Positions 44,201-52,402 of a stretch of 52,402 nucleotides of DNA are shown piece after piece. The stretch spans positions 1 through 52,402 of the forward strand of contig DDLV01000100.1 in the NCBI GenBank assembly GCA_002340325.1, in the 5' to 3' direction. The notes below the pieces were generated by a model. The model saw only the letters and a list, made by a program, of their open reading frames with translations, was not told the origin of the DNA and did not search any database. Each line of letters starts with the position of its first letter. The stretch's first letter is position 1. A program made the position numbers and the translations under genes. The stretch is from Glaciecola sp. UBA2563. GTDB taxonomy: Bacteria; Pseudomonadota; Gammaproteobacteria; Enterobacterales; Alteromonadaceae.

Positions 44201-44445
44201 GTGATGTTTTCTTCAATTTCCTGTGGAGATGCGCCTAAATAGGCAATATTGGCGCGAATATAATTGCGCTCAACATTTGGAAACATTTGTTTTTGAATAG
44301 AAAAGTAGCTCACGATACCCACGATAATAATAAATATCATCAGCAAATTGGCAGCAACTGGATTGCGTGCCCAATAGGCAATTAGCCCTCTGCTGTAGGT
44401 ATCATTTGGGTCAATCGCTTGCTCTGAGTTTTCTGAAGAATTCAT
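41278..44445 (-). CDS. RND efflux transporter, AcrB/HAE1-type permease
   Basis: This 1055-residue inner-membrane pump has full RND architecture: TM1 near 32-50, a large periplasmic domain, TM2-6, a repeat and TM8-12. TM4 carries the paired aspartates in MVLGIVVDDAIVIGE, as in proton-driven pumps. The porter region begins GASPQEIEENITIKIEE. The C-terminal block has AAGVVINDSLVMTDYVNSRR. GGAG lies upstream of the ATG. It follows the membrane fusion protein by 21 bases, forming a two-gene operon; the outer-membrane channel is supplied elsewhere. Exported compounds cannot be told from sequence. Confidence 0.93.
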   Translation of the reverse strand: MNSSENSEQAIDPNDTYSRGLIAYWARNPVAANLLMIFIIIVGIVSYFSIQKQMFPNVERNYIRANIAYLGASPQEIEENITIKIEESVKDLPEIKESIGRSWRGGGSVTMEVDLDAHLPDVLDKVKSRIDGVATFPSGMEPITVSQIEFMQEVISLTLVGDRELTELKPIANQIEDELLQLDNVQIANANVPGDEIAVEIEPEMLKKYNLTIADITQAIREYSANMSAGQIRSESGTIAVRVENQFYKGHEFASIPVKLGANGARVLLRDVATIKDGFTEGERYFKYNGENGVFIDVRATKTQDIIPTAASVQSYVEEKNKTLPGDLELKILVDMTYYLNGRLDMMLGNLAQGSILVFIMLALFLRFKLAFWVMVGLPVCFLGALMMMPVFGITINILSLFAFIMVLGIVVDDAIVIGESAYTEIDKNGNSIRNVVIGARRVATPATFGVLTTMAVFAPILFSSGPEADQFINVSGVVILCLAFSLIESKWILPAHIAHSTFKPMPKDSWRVRFNTRFFAFVNGPYRKFVTKCTQYRYLTLATFTSLILVAFGLINGNYVRSVPNPSVPHDFPSIVIEMSETVADKDTIDALQILEKVVLDIEEEIKAEYGTGMMRDVMVFNNNRTRGEVLVPLVDEELRPIGVFDLSRMWRERLPEIPGMKSITVRDSLFGSGDSGEFGYMIYGADLNTLNAAGRYFIELLQTEKGVFDVSSTIDPESKEVQMVLKPVAYDLGLNLRTIANQVGSSFYGGEAQRVLRNGEEVRVMVRYPQLTRERFADLKYTVISTPTGQEVMLGDVVELNETPGISYIRREGGYRSVYVWGSIDEELVEPGELIKNIRENLLTEMKNQFPSVKTELGGAIEEQQAQSAEQIRFFAIAMIIIYILLAIPLKSYSQPLLIMSVIPFSFTGAVIGHLLFNIDLSMMSNFGLIAAAGVVINDSLVMTDYVNSRRKEGYTVKDAVLEAGCARFRAITLTSITTFMGVLPIMFETSMQAVIVIPMAVALGFAVIYATFVTLLLMPCLYMILEDIKNLFRNLLSLIGARFGKATLEVSK

Positions 44446-44466
44446 AGTAATTTCTCCGCACTTAGT

Positions 44467-45654
44467 CTATTGATTGGCTATAGCGATAACAGCGTTGTTA
44501 CCTTCTTCTACAGACGCCTTAGACTCGACAGCATCAAGCACTCTTACTTCCATGCCATTTTGAGGATACTCTGGGAGGCTTTTGGCAACTCTATCTGACT
44601 GCTTCAGTCCACTATCAATAAAAAAATACTTCCCTTCATCGCGGATGACATTCACCTCTACAGAGGTGAGTTTATCTTCTTCATCAACCAGCCAAACGCG
44701 ATTGTTCGTAACCAGTGATTGAGGGATCTTGTAGACATCTTCCAATACTCGTCCACGAAATGTTACTTTCACATAGTGACCGAATATCAGTACCGGTTTG
44801 TTGGCATTGATTGCGTAAGGGTCATTAACGCGAACAACGAGATGTTGCATCCGCGTATCTCTGTCAACTAACCCGAGACTGCGATGAATGACGCCTCCCC
44901 TATCAACGGTGTTTCGTCCTTGGGTGGTTACAATTGCGCCAAGCCCTGTTAGCTCATTCGCTAAAAACGGACTATCAAACCCAGCTATCGGTACCATAAT
45001 TTCGGCACGTTCGATATTGTTAAGTTCAGCAACGCGCGAGCCAGCATTAACAAATTGACCAGAGCCAATATCTCGTGAAACCACAAGTGCATCATACGGC
45101 GACTTAACCAAGGTTTTGTCCAAATTGAGTTTCGCAGTGCGAAGGGAGGCTTCAGCAGATTTCAGTTGAGCGCGCGCGCTAATTACCTGAGGTTTGCGGA
45201 GATACAAATCACTGACTTGATTTGCCGGTAAGTTCTTGGCTTCTCTTTCAGCGACTTTTTGTCTTGCTAATTCTTCAACTAGCGTTGCTTCTGCAATGGA
45301 TACTTGGGCTTCCGCTTGCAAAACAGCAGATTCATAAGGTGCTTGCTCAATCGTAAATAAAACCTCTCCGCGCTTTACAATACCGCCTGCAACGAAGTTT
45401 TCATTCCAATTTTGTATTTCACCGCTCACCTGTGCAGCTAAACTTGTGCTTTCAAGCGGAACAACTTCACCAAAACCCGTCAATGTAACTTGATGATCAA
45501 TCGGTTCAAGTGTCGCCACACTCACGATAGGACGATTATCAGCAACTTCTTTTTCTTCCTCTTCTTGCGCAGTGGCTTCGATACCTTTCATCGCAAAAAC
45601 GCCAATCGCAATAATGACGATAAAGCCAAAGATTTGCATAAGAATAGATTTCAT
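44467..45654 (-). CDS. RND efflux membrane fusion protein (HlyD/AcrA-like)
   Basis: From ATG 45654 this is a 395-residue periplasmic adaptor with an uncleaved N-terminal anchor (about 5-23) and an acidic linker. The lipoyl half-motifs surround a helical hairpin (about 105-175: AQVSIAEATLVEELARQKVAE...). Conserved pieces are GFGEVVPLESTSLAAQVSGEI, VKRGEVLFTIE, LNLDKTLVKSPYDALVV and VYKIPQSLV. AGGGA lies eight bases before the ATG; a TTG two codons upstream is less likely. It is the first gene of the pump operon. Confidence 0.92.
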   Translation of the reverse strand: MKSILMQIFGFIVIIAIGVFAMKGIEATAQEEEEKEVADNRPIVSVATLEPIDHQVTLTGFGEVVPLESTSLAAQVSGEIQNWNENFVAGGIVKRGEVLFTIEQAPYESAVLQAEAQVSIAEATLVEELARQKVAEREAKNLPANQVSDLYLRKPQVISARAQLKSAEASLRTAKLNLDKTLVKSPYDALVVSRDIGSGQFVNAGSRVAELNNIERAEIMVPIAGFDSPFLANELTGLGAIVTTQGRNTVDRGGVIHRSLGLVDRDTRMQHLVVRVNDPYAINANKPVLIFGHYVKVTFRGRVLEDVYKIPQSLVTNNRVWLVDEEDKLTSVEVNVIRDEGKYFFIDSGLKQSDRVAKSLPEYPQNGMEVRVLDAVESKASVEEGNNAVIAIANQ

Positions 45655-45741
45655 AACCAACGTCCCTAATGATGCTTCCTATGAGTAATTGCTATTTTGA
45701 CGGTTATTACCCTTGGATGCAACGTGAAACGTTTGTCGCAC

Positions 45742-45757
45742 CATAGGTATTACTATG
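45742..45757. promoter_or_regulatory. Inverted repeat before the RND operon
   Basis: CATAG-N6-CTATG lies about 90 bases upstream of the membrane fusion protein start and inside the 275-base divergent gap to the AbgT gene. It is a possible regulator site. No regulator gene is adjacent, so the role is a guess. Confidence 0.25.
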
Positions 45758-45929
45758 ATTACTCCGCACGTATGATTGTTGACGCAAGAAGCTTGTTTGC
45801 TCAATCGTAATGCAACAAAAGTATGAAAGTTTGAATGAAAGCATCTTAGGCCTTTACATGTAATAGAATTGCGCGTAGTGGTAGCGATAGCCAATAACCG
45901 AATACCTATTCATTGATTAGCAAAATATT

Positions 45930-47477
45930 ATGACAGTTTCATCTCCCTCTTTAACAGCAAAGCGCGGATTGCTGGATAAAATCGAAAGTGTCGGGAACAA
46001 AATTCCTGACATCACCATGTTGTTTTTCTTCGCAACGATAATTTGCTTACTCTTATCATTTGGGCTTTCGTTTTTTAGCTTTGATTTTTTACACCCTGTT
46101 ACCCAAGACCCCATTGTTGTGAGAAATCTAATGAGCGGCAGTGAGATATTGAGCTTACTCACTTCAATGGTGAACAACTTCGTTAATTTCCCTCCTCTGG
46201 GGATCGTGATTGTAGCAACGCTAGGGATAGGAATTGCTGAAAGCTCAGGTTACATCAATACCGTACTTAGAAAGCTTCTTTCAGTAGTGCCGTTATCAGC
46301 TGTAACACCTGCTGTCATTATGATAGGAATATTTGCCCACGTCGCAGCTGATTCTGCCTATGTAATTTTAATGCCAGTGGCAGCGTATATTTTTTACAAG
46401 ACTGGAAAACATCCTTTGGCGGGCATAGCGGCAGCATTTGCAGGTCTTGCTGGTGGATTTACCGCGTCCTATACGCCCTCTATCGTTGATCCGATTATGG
46501 CAGCATTTACCGAGTCGGCCGCGCATATAATTGAACCCAATTACGTTGTAAATGTGCTGTGTAATTATTTCTTTTCGTTTGCCTGCACGTTTCCAGTGAT
46601 TGGGGTATGTTGGTATATCACAGACAAAATTGTTGAGCCAAGACTTAAACGCTCAATCCCAGTTGATATAGAGCAGGTAGACAATTATGACACTAGCTTG
46701 AACGCATTAGAAAAAAAAGCCTTTCGAATAGCAAACATTACGCTGCTAGTCCTAGTTATTGGCTTTGTGTTAATGCTAATACCCGAAGACTCCATGTTTA
46801 GAGCTGAAAACGGTTCGTTGACAAGTCATAGAGCCCCTGCCATGCAGATAATTGTGCCGCTACTTTTAATCTTTTTTGCTATTCCCGGACTCATTTATGG
46901 CTATATGAGCAACACATTTGCATCAATGAAAGATGTAACCAAGTCGATGGAGGATATTACGCGAACCCTGATTTCGTTTATTGTGTTTGCATTCTTCTGT
47001 GCACAGTTTCTTTACGTATTTAAGCAATCAGATATTGGGACCCTTATCGCCATTTCAGGTGCGGAAGGGCTTAAAGCGTTAAATATGCCGGGACAAATAA
47101 CAGTACTCGGCGTTATTTTGCTAACAGCTTGTCTGAATCTGATTATCACATCGGCATCTTCAAAATGGGCGATTCTCGCGCCAGTCTTAGTGCCTATGTT
47201 AATGTTACTCGGCTTGTCACCAGAATTGACCCAAGCGTCCTTCCGCATTTCAGATAGTGCGGTAAATGTCGTAACGCCGATGTTTGCATTTTATCCGTTG
47301 ATCATTGCATACATGCAAAAGTATTGCTCTACAGCTGGGGTAGGCACGTTGGTAGCGTCTATGCTCCCATATACCATAGGGTTGCTCATTTCATTTACCG
47401 TGATGTTATTTGTATTCTGGGGACTGGATATTCCGCTCGGCTTTGACGCAAGCTATGAATATATTGCGAATCAATAG
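45930..47477 (+). CDS. AbgT family transporter
   Basis: This is a 515-residue polytopic inner-membrane protein of the AbgT family, whose members import p-aminobenzoyl-glutamate or export sulfonamide-like drugs (MtrF, YdaH). Marks are a cytoplasmic start GLLDKIESVGNKIPDITMLF, AHVAADSAYVILMPVAA, GGFTASYTPSIVDPI, and the second hairpin region LIITSASSKWAILAPVLVPML with AVNVVTPMFAFYPL. At least nine membrane segments are visible. It is divergent from the RND operon and convergent with an M14 carboxypeptidase (six-base gap). Import or export cannot be decided. Confidence 0.9.
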   Translation: MTVSSPSLTAKRGLLDKIESVGNKIPDITMLFFFATIICLLLSFGLSFFSFDFLHPVTQDPIVVRNLMSGSEILSLLTSMVNNFVNFPPLGIVIVATLGIGIAESSGYINTVLRKLLSVVPLSAVTPAVIMIGIFAHVAADSAYVILMPVAAYIFYKTGKHPLAGIAAAFAGLAGGFTASYTPSIVDPIMAAFTESAAHIIEPNYVVNVLCNYFFSFACTFPVIGVCWYITDKIVEPRLKRSIPVDIEQVDNYDTSLNALEKKAFRIANITLLVLVIGFVLMLIPEDSMFRAENGSLTSHRAPAMQIIVPLLLIFFAIPGLIYGYMSNTFASMKDVTKSMEDITRTLISFIVFAFFCAQFLYVFKQSDIGTLIAISGAEGLKALNMPGQITVLGVILLTACLNLIITSASSKWAILAPVLVPMLMLLGLSPELTQASFRISDSAVNVVTPMFAFYPLIIAYMQKYCSTAGVGTLVASMLPYTIGLLISFTVMLFVFWGLDIPLGFDASYEYIANQ

Positions 47478-47483
47478 CGCCGT

Positions 47484-49181
47484 TTATTCACACGCCAAGC
47501 TGGCTTCAACGCGACCAGAGCGCTCCTGATGCGCCGAAAGAGTAACTGTCGTTCCTTTTGCGGCTTGCACAATCCACTGGCATTTGATGCGTGATACCGC
47601 GCCATCTCTAGGATCAAATCCAGTACCGACAAAAATAGGGGACGGCATCATGCCAACTCGCCCTTCAAGGTGACCTTTTTCTTCCCAAGGCAAGCCTTGT
47701 ATGAGTTTTGCGCCATCTGGTAAATCGATTTCTACAACGATATCACGCGTGATTTTGTGGTCACGTGCAATAGGGCTACCACACGTTGGTAGATAACCTG
47801 CATTTTCAATTATCATTGTAAGGAGGTAGCTGTCACCGCCCAATGCCTCAATTTCTGCCTTATGCAGCTCCAGCTTGGGAGAAATCAAAGCTAAATAAAT
47901 AAACCATTCTGGAAATGGCGCTAATTCTTTTTCTAACAAGTGAAAGGGTGGATTATGGATAGTATTGCCGATATCCCAGCCCCCTAGCTCCACTTTTCCG
48001 AGTTTTGGATGATCAAACTCATACCAATCGACATAACCTTTACCCGGTAATTCTTTTTCAAAATACTCATAGAGTTTTAATGCATCATCTTGTGAATGCT
48101 CAAAAAACCACTCCGAGTAGTTTTCGACGTTTAAACCCGCTGCGCGGTGAGGGGCCCAATATTCAATGACCCACGTGAAAATGCCCAAATGATCATAGAC
48201 CCAGTTGAAACTGCCTCTGATGTCTTCTTTCGGGTGATAGCGAAAATCACGATAGACCGAAATGGCAGGATAACCTGATAATTCCTGACCGCGCTTGCCC
48301 ATCGCTTTGTAAGCTTGTAAGTCTTGTACAGGTAAATCTTCATCTGGCACGCTGCTTCCTGGTCGCAACAAAACACCTGAAAAGGTGTGTCCGGCGATAG
48401 CGATAAAGATGTTTTTATGCGTTAAAAAGAAATCGCCTACTGCACGCGTCTCAGGCTCTGAAAAAGGCGCAGGACCCGCGCCCATCTGTGCGCCTTCCGG
48501 CTCAAAATTTGCTGGAAAATTACGATTCAAATCCAGACCTTCTTTGGGTCGACCTGACTTCAGCATAGCATTGTCAGTTTCAAAGCTCTGACCTTCTTTA
48601 TAAAGGTGATAAAAGGTACCTTTGTAGTCATCTGGTGCTCGAGGTACAAGTAACGCTGGCGCATCGGGATGTGGTTTCCACGGGCCGGAGGGATCTTTAA
48701 TTCTCATGTAGAGCACACGACCATCTCCGTCAATATCATCCTGTTCTAAGCCCGAAATAGGTTCGTCATCATGTGGATACGGCCGCATTGAGCTGCGTAC
48801 ACGTTTTGGATTATCGCTCAAAGCCGCTTCGGCACCGTCCGGATTGATGCGAGGGCAGATATAAAAAGCTCGCGTATTCAGCGCGTGCGTTATGCGTTCA
48901 TCGTTTTCGTAACCATTAACCAACGTTTGGATAAAGTGCAGGCAAGAGTGAGATGCAGTCACTTCAACAGAATGGATGTTGCCATCGACCCAAACCGCTG
49001 GTTTTTCATCGGCTTTACCTGTATCAGCATTTGTCAGCGTCGCGACCCATATGTCTCTTCCTTGGTAAGATTTACCTATACTCTCTAACGTTATTAAATT
49101 TGGGTACTCAGTCGCAAAATCATGTAAGAGCTCAGTTAGGTCGTCATAACGGTAAAAACTATCGTATTTTATGGACGTCAT
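47484..49181 (-). CDS. M14 family zinc carboxypeptidase
   Basis: From ATG 49181 this is a 565-residue protein. The zinc-binding HxxE is in VWVDGNIHSVEVTASHS, followed by CPRINPDGAE, EGLDLNRNFPANFEPEG and AGHTFSGVLLRPGS with the third zinc-ligand-type His. VIEYWAPHRAAG may hold the catalytic Glu. A C-terminal beta-rich domain of about 150 residues follows. The frame is open a further 28 codons to 49265, but the domain starts just after M29, and no signal peptide is evident in either form, so it may be cytoplasmic. It removes C-terminal residues from peptides; specificity is unknown. Confidence 0.87.
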   Translation of the reverse strand: MTSIKYDSFYRYDDLTELLHDFATEYPNLITLESIGKSYQGRDIWVATLTNADTGKADEKPAVWVDGNIHSVEVTASHSCLHFIQTLVNGYENDERITHALNTRAFYICPRINPDGAEAALSDNPKRVRSSMRPYPHDDEPISGLEQDDIDGDGRVLYMRIKDPSGPWKPHPDAPALLVPRAPDDYKGTFYHLYKEGQSFETDNAMLKSGRPKEGLDLNRNFPANFEPEGAQMGAGPAPFSEPETRAVGDFFLTHKNIFIAIAGHTFSGVLLRPGSSVPDEDLPVQDLQAYKAMGKRGQELSGYPAISVYRDFRYHPKEDIRGSFNWVYDHLGIFTWVIEYWAPHRAAGLNVENYSEWFFEHSQDDALKLYEYFEKELPGKGYVDWYEFDHPKLGKVELGGWDIGNTIHNPPFHLLEKELAPFPEWFIYLALISPKLELHKAEIEALGGDSYLLTMIIENAGYLPTCGSPIARDHKITRDIVVEIDLPDGAKLIQGLPWEEKGHLEGRVGMMPSPIFVGTGFDPRDGAVSRIKCQWIVQAAKGTTVTLSAHQERSGRVEASLACE

Positions 49182-49583
49182 CGTTTTTCTTATTCTATTG
49201 AAAAGTATTGGTGATAGCTTATATGACAACAAATTATATGCCCACCCCATTACTGATTTTTCCATAGCTTAGGTCTATTGAGATTTATACTCGGTGCGAA
49301 TCGATGAGAACGAATGACCATTTCAAGAACATCAGAAAATAGCGCTATTTGCGGGAGCAATAATGTGTTGCCAGCACTCCAGCAAATCACAACTAGTTCG
49401 ATGTGAAACATTATACAAAAGCCTAGTGGCAACCTTATTAGTTTGGCTCTATCATTCACTCAACAGCGAAAGCTGTATTTTTTAGTAAAAATGTAAAAAA
49501 TGTCTGGTATAAATATTTCTTATCTGGAAATCAATACCGACCGCTATTCAAAACGTATTAGCTAATATAATAATAAAAAATGG
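49182..49583. other. Intergenic region between divergent carboxypeptidase and GNAT genes
   Basis: It is about 400 AT-rich bases with no supported gene. The first 84 bases are an open upstream extension of the carboxypeptidase frame. I see no clear promoter pair or hairpin. Confidence 0.4.
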
Positions 49584-50765
49584 ATGTTTACTGTGTCGCA
49601 TGTATCTCTTTCAATCGTCGTTATAACCGATACTGTCGCATTAAATGCATGGCTAACTAGAATTAACGACTTTTTAAATTCAGCTCGTAATCAGGTGAGT
49701 TTTAAACAAGAGCCTGATTACTTAAAAAGCATCTCTGAGGAAAATGACTGCCAGCTTTTCATTGTTTTAATAATTGATGGCGACCGAGTAGTTTTTTATT
49801 CCCCTGCATTTCTAAGGGTGCGACCATTTCCCATCACTTTTAGCACATTTAAGATAAATGGACGAAGTGCACGCATTATTGAAATGGAGAATACTCCTAT
49901 CGTTGCATCAGAATTTGATGAAGAATTAGGCATGAAAAAATTCATGCAAGTATTGTGGCAGCATCAAGACACCTTTGATTTGATTCGCATTGAAAATCTC
50001 GAAAAATCAACAACTTTAGCTAAATACCTTTCCAAACAATCATCAACCAATAATCACAAGTTGAGTCATTTTGATAACACGCAAAAAGAGGAATATGTAT
50101 GGCGAATCACTTTCGGTGAGAGTTTCGCGCAGTGGGTAGATTCCCTAGGACGTTCAACAAGGCAACTTATCAGAAAGAGGCTTCGAAAAGCGGATGCAAA
50201 ACTATCAGATAAACTTTCCTTTACTCACTATAGTACAGCGGAAGAAATGGGGACTTATCAAAACGCTGTAGATGTGATTTATTCCAACACGTGGCAAGCA
50301 AAAACCTTCGGTTGCTTCAAACGAAATACCGAGGAACAAATTAGGTTCAGCCAAGCACTTGCCAAGCAAAAACTACTTGATGGATATGTTATTCATTATG
50401 AGGACAAGCCTGTCGCTTTTTTCACCGGCGGTTTTTCTAGAGCTAAATTCGAAGCAGTAGAAATTGGATACGATAGTAATTATTCATCGATGGGTATTGG
50501 CCAGTTGCTTAGTTTTATGGTGATACGCAATTTGCACGAACGAGGTGATATTGAAACGTTAAGTTTTGGATTTGGCTCAAACAACTATAAGTCAATGATT
50601 TGCGATAATCACTCTGCCGCGAGCGAGGTATTTATAGCCCATGGTAAGTGGGCATTACTTATTAGGTGCCAACAAATACTCAACAGAATTGAGAACGGTT
50701 TGCGCTCTATGCTGACGCACTTAAACCTAGACTCTTTTGTAAGAAAGCGGCTTAAAAATAAATAG
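49584..50765 (+). CDS. GNAT_6/FemAB-like acyltransferase domain protein, second copy type
   Basis: This is a 393-residue soluble protein with a C-terminal GNAT-like domain: STRQLIRKRLRKADAKL, VDVIYSNTWQAKTFG, GYVIHYEDKPVAFFTGGF, VEIGYDSNYSSMGIGQLL and LSFGFGSNNYKSMICD. The order and the (N/S)xWQ(A/S)KxFG, GYDxNYSxxxxGxLL pattern match the protein at 38391-39671, so the two are distant paralogues or share a family. The N-terminal 190 residues are less conserved. Start ATG 49584 is preceded by another ATG out of frame; no strong ribosome site is seen. It is a single gene. Confidence 0.72.
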   Translation: MFTVSHVSLSIVVITDTVALNAWLTRINDFLNSARNQVSFKQEPDYLKSISEENDCQLFIVLIIDGDRVVFYSPAFLRVRPFPITFSTFKINGRSARIIEMENTPIVASEFDEELGMKKFMQVLWQHQDTFDLIRIENLEKSTTLAKYLSKQSSTNNHKLSHFDNTQKEEYVWRITFGESFAQWVDSLGRSTRQLIRKRLRKADAKLSDKLSFTHYSTAEEMGTYQNAVDVIYSNTWQAKTFGCFKRNTEEQIRFSQALAKQKLLDGYVIHYEDKPVAFFTGGFSRAKFEAVEIGYDSNYSSMGIGQLLSFMVIRNLHERGDIETLSFGFGSNNYKSMICDNHSAASEVFIAHGKWALLIRCQQILNRIENGLRSMLTHLNLDSFVRKRLKNK

Positions 50766-50954
50766 CTTCATTTACAGTTTTAACCATGCTTAGCGTAAAA
50801 ATAGACAGGCGGTTGGTTCCTTCCCTTTTTTCGATTCAAGCATTGCCAAGTCGCCTCATCAAAGCTCTGTAGACTTATATTTTATTTCTATAACTGCGGG
50901 TTTTAGTTAAACTCACGAGAAAGTATATTTAACGTTAATACTCCAAGGTGTGAT

Positions 50955-52130
50955 GTGCAGTCCGATTATTCCAGCGAAAATCCTCCCCATCTTTCACAAC
51001 TAGCTTTGTCAAAACCAACGTTGTCAGCACCCATAATACTCGTTGGATTTTTATGTGGGTTGTTTCTAAGCATAGGTGTATTAAATGGAGATGAGTCTGG
51101 TCGAGTGAATCTTTTGTATTTGTTAATGGTGTATTTATTTATCCCATTAGTCGGCGCTTTTTTATCGGTGACATCCCTGATAAATGGCAGAGGCATAAAC
51201 GTTGCAAGACTAATCAGTGCTTTGCCTATATGGCGTCAGCCGCAACAAACGATGTTGTTGAGGCTTAGACAGCAAAAATTAGATAAGCACTGGTTTTTCT
51301 TGCAAAGTCAAGCAGCCGCCCTAGCCTACGCAGTTGCCTCTCTAATCTCTTTTTTCATTTTATTGCTAGCCACAGACATGAATTTTGTTTGGCGCAGCAC
51401 AATACTACATGCCGAACAATTATACCCCGTTCTCAAAGTTATCGCGGCGCCTTGGTGGTTTTGGGACATGGCGCAACCTACTACCGAATTATTGCGTGCC
51501 ACTCAAGATTCAAGATTAATAAACAACTACGACAACACCGCTAATTATGGGCAGTGGTGGGCATTTATATTAGCAACGCAAGTTGTTTACTCATTTGCTT
51601 TGCGCGGCGCGCTTTTAGCCATATCCACTGCATTAATACGCAAAACAATTTCAAAAGCAGCGAACAATATGCCTTCTGTGCCACAAGGCCGTGTAGCGGC
51701 AAAAAATGAAAATCATGCGATTGCAGCGCTTGTGCATTCACTTCCTGTTAAATATACACTTAGTAATTGGGCAGCATTTAACAAAAATACGATAGAGCAA
51801 CTGGCTATTTCTCCAAGCTCTGTTTTAACAGAGGGGCCAAGCGTAGCGCTTGAAGATCGTGACGTAGCGCTAGAAGATCAGAACGTAGCGTTTGAAGAGA
51901 GTACGTATGATGAACAATCATTGTTAGTGTTAGTAAAATCATGGGAGCCTCCAATGGGCGAATTACACGATTTTTTGCACAACCAAAAGGGCGTGATTTT
52001 CCCGGTAAACCTTATGAAGAACGAAGTAGTGCCACCGGAATCCAATCATCTAAAAGAATGGCAGCGATTCGCCCAAAGTCTTCCACACTGGGCAATTTAC
52101 TTACCTGAAACAATGGATATGAAATCATGA
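50955..52130 (+). CDS. DUF2868 membrane protein
   Basis: This is a 391-residue inner-membrane protein. Hydrophobic segments lie near 28-45, 55-78, 115-140 and around 190-215. PLVGAFLSVTSL and AAPWWFWDMAQPT are features I associate with DUF2868. The start is GTG with AAGG seven bases before it. A 21-bp triplet repeat (51843-51905) encodes three copies of a VALED-type heptad in the cytoplasmic-looking C-terminal part. The stop overlaps the next start (ATGA), coupling it to the GTPase; this pairing of DUF2868 with a DUF3482 GTPase is common. The function is unknown. Confidence 0.8.
   Translation: MQSDYSSENPPHLSQLALSKPTLSAPIILVGFLCGLFLSIGVLNGDESGRVNLLYLLMVYLFIPLVGAFLSVTSLINGRGINVARLISALPIWRQPQQTMLLRLRQQKLDKHWFFLQSQAAALAYAVASLISFFILLLATDMNFVWRSTILHAEQLYPVLKVIAAPWWFWDMAQPTTELLRATQDSRLINNYDNTANYGQWWAFILATQVVYSFALRGALLAISTALIRKTISKAANNMPSVPQGRVAAKNENHAIAALVHSLPVKYTLSNWAAFNKNTIEQLAISPSSVLTEGPSVALEDRDVALEDQNVAFEESTYDEQSLLVLVKSWEPPMGELHDFLHNQKGVIFPVNLMKNEVVPPESNHLKEWQRFAQSLPHWAIYLPETMDMKS
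51843..51905 (+). repeat. In-frame 21-bp triplicated repeat in the DUF2868 gene
   Basis: Copies begin at 51843, 51864 and 51885 with GTAGCG and differ by a few bases. They code for VALEDRD, VALEDQN and VAFEEST. The unit length keeps the frame, so copy number could vary without breaking the gene. Confidence 0.8.
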
Positions 52131-52402
52131 ATGATCGCAATGTAAATGATCATAGCGCGCCAAAGTTTGCAGTCGTTGGGCATCCAAATAAAGGTAAGTC
52201 GTCCATCGTTTCTACCCTCTCTCATAACGATAGCATTCAAATATCAAGCCGAAGTGGTACTACAGAAACGGCAGACTCTTTTACCGTCAATACCATAAAT
52301 GGCAGTTATGAATTAATCGACACCCCCGGATTTCAAAGACCATTAAGGGTACTTGCTTGGCTGGAACAACACTGCAATTCAGCTAATGAGCGAGCCGCTA
52401 CA
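52127..52402 (+). CDS. GTPase, DUF3482 type (cut by window end)
   Basis: Only the first 92 codons are present. The G1/P-loop is VVGHPNKGKSSIV (residues 17-29), the switch I region has SRSGTTETAD, and G3 is LIDTPGFQ. This is an Era/HflX-like small GTPase domain. Its ATG lies inside the stop of the DUF2868 gene (ATGA), so the two are translationally coupled. I expect a DUF3482 C-terminal domain outside the window, from the pairing; that is inference. Confidence 0.85.
   Translation, partial: MNDRNVNDHSAPKFAVVGHPNKGKSSIVSTLSHNDSIQISSRSGTTETADSFTVNTINGSYELIDTPGFQRPLRVLAWLEQHCNSANERAAT

Overview
The window reads as chromosome of a marine-type gammaproteobacterium, most likely in or near the Alteromonadaceae. 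The evidence is gene content and order: trpE-G-D-C/F-B-A followed by yciI, folX next to yfcH, tesA divergent from ybbA-ybbP, gltX beside tRNA genes, a Pla-1/cef (VolA-type) lipase, and a moderate, AT-leaning base composition. No species is claimed. I see no integrase, transposase, prophage or CRISPR array.

Layout. 1-6.1 kb: tryptophan operon (trpE cut by the window edge) plus yciI. 6.2-14.3 kb: secreted MTA/SAH nucleosidase-like protein, standalone CBM48 protein, AI-2E family permease, folX-yfcH, ybbA-ybbP ABC exporter and tesA. 14.3-18 kb: a translation island on the minus strand (gltX, tRNA-Ala, two tRNA-Glu, dusC) with two unusual repeat families: 168-bp tandem units after the last tRNA-Glu and alternating hairpin elements in the tRNA spacers. 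18-22.1 kb: membrane diguanylate cyclase, lldD, two identical tRNA-Val. 22.3-24.2 kb: small lipoprotein and a DUF900 hydrolase.

24.2-38.2 kb is the accessory core. A class I HMG-CoA reductase is followed by a small hypothetical gene and is divergent from a wax-ester synthase/DGAT-like acyltransferase. Next comes a plus-strand cluster of surface lipase, DUF1302 beta-barrel candidate and DUF1329 periplasmic protein. It faces a minus-strand pair of YCF48-like propeller protein and MMPL/RND transporter. Together these supply candidate outer-membrane, periplasmic and inner-membrane parts for moving a hydrophobic substrate across the envelope. The HMG-CoA reductase has a perfect FNR-type box placed as in a class II activated promoter, which suggests oxygen control.

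38.4-52.4 kb: two FemAB/GNAT_6-type acyltransferase-like proteins, a JmjC/cupin-like protein, an RND efflux pump with its membrane fusion protein, an AbgT family transporter convergent with an M14 carboxypeptidase, and a DUF2868 membrane protein translationally coupled to a DUF3482-type GTPase cut by the right edge. Functions are inferred from motifs and remembered family patterns; no database search was run.
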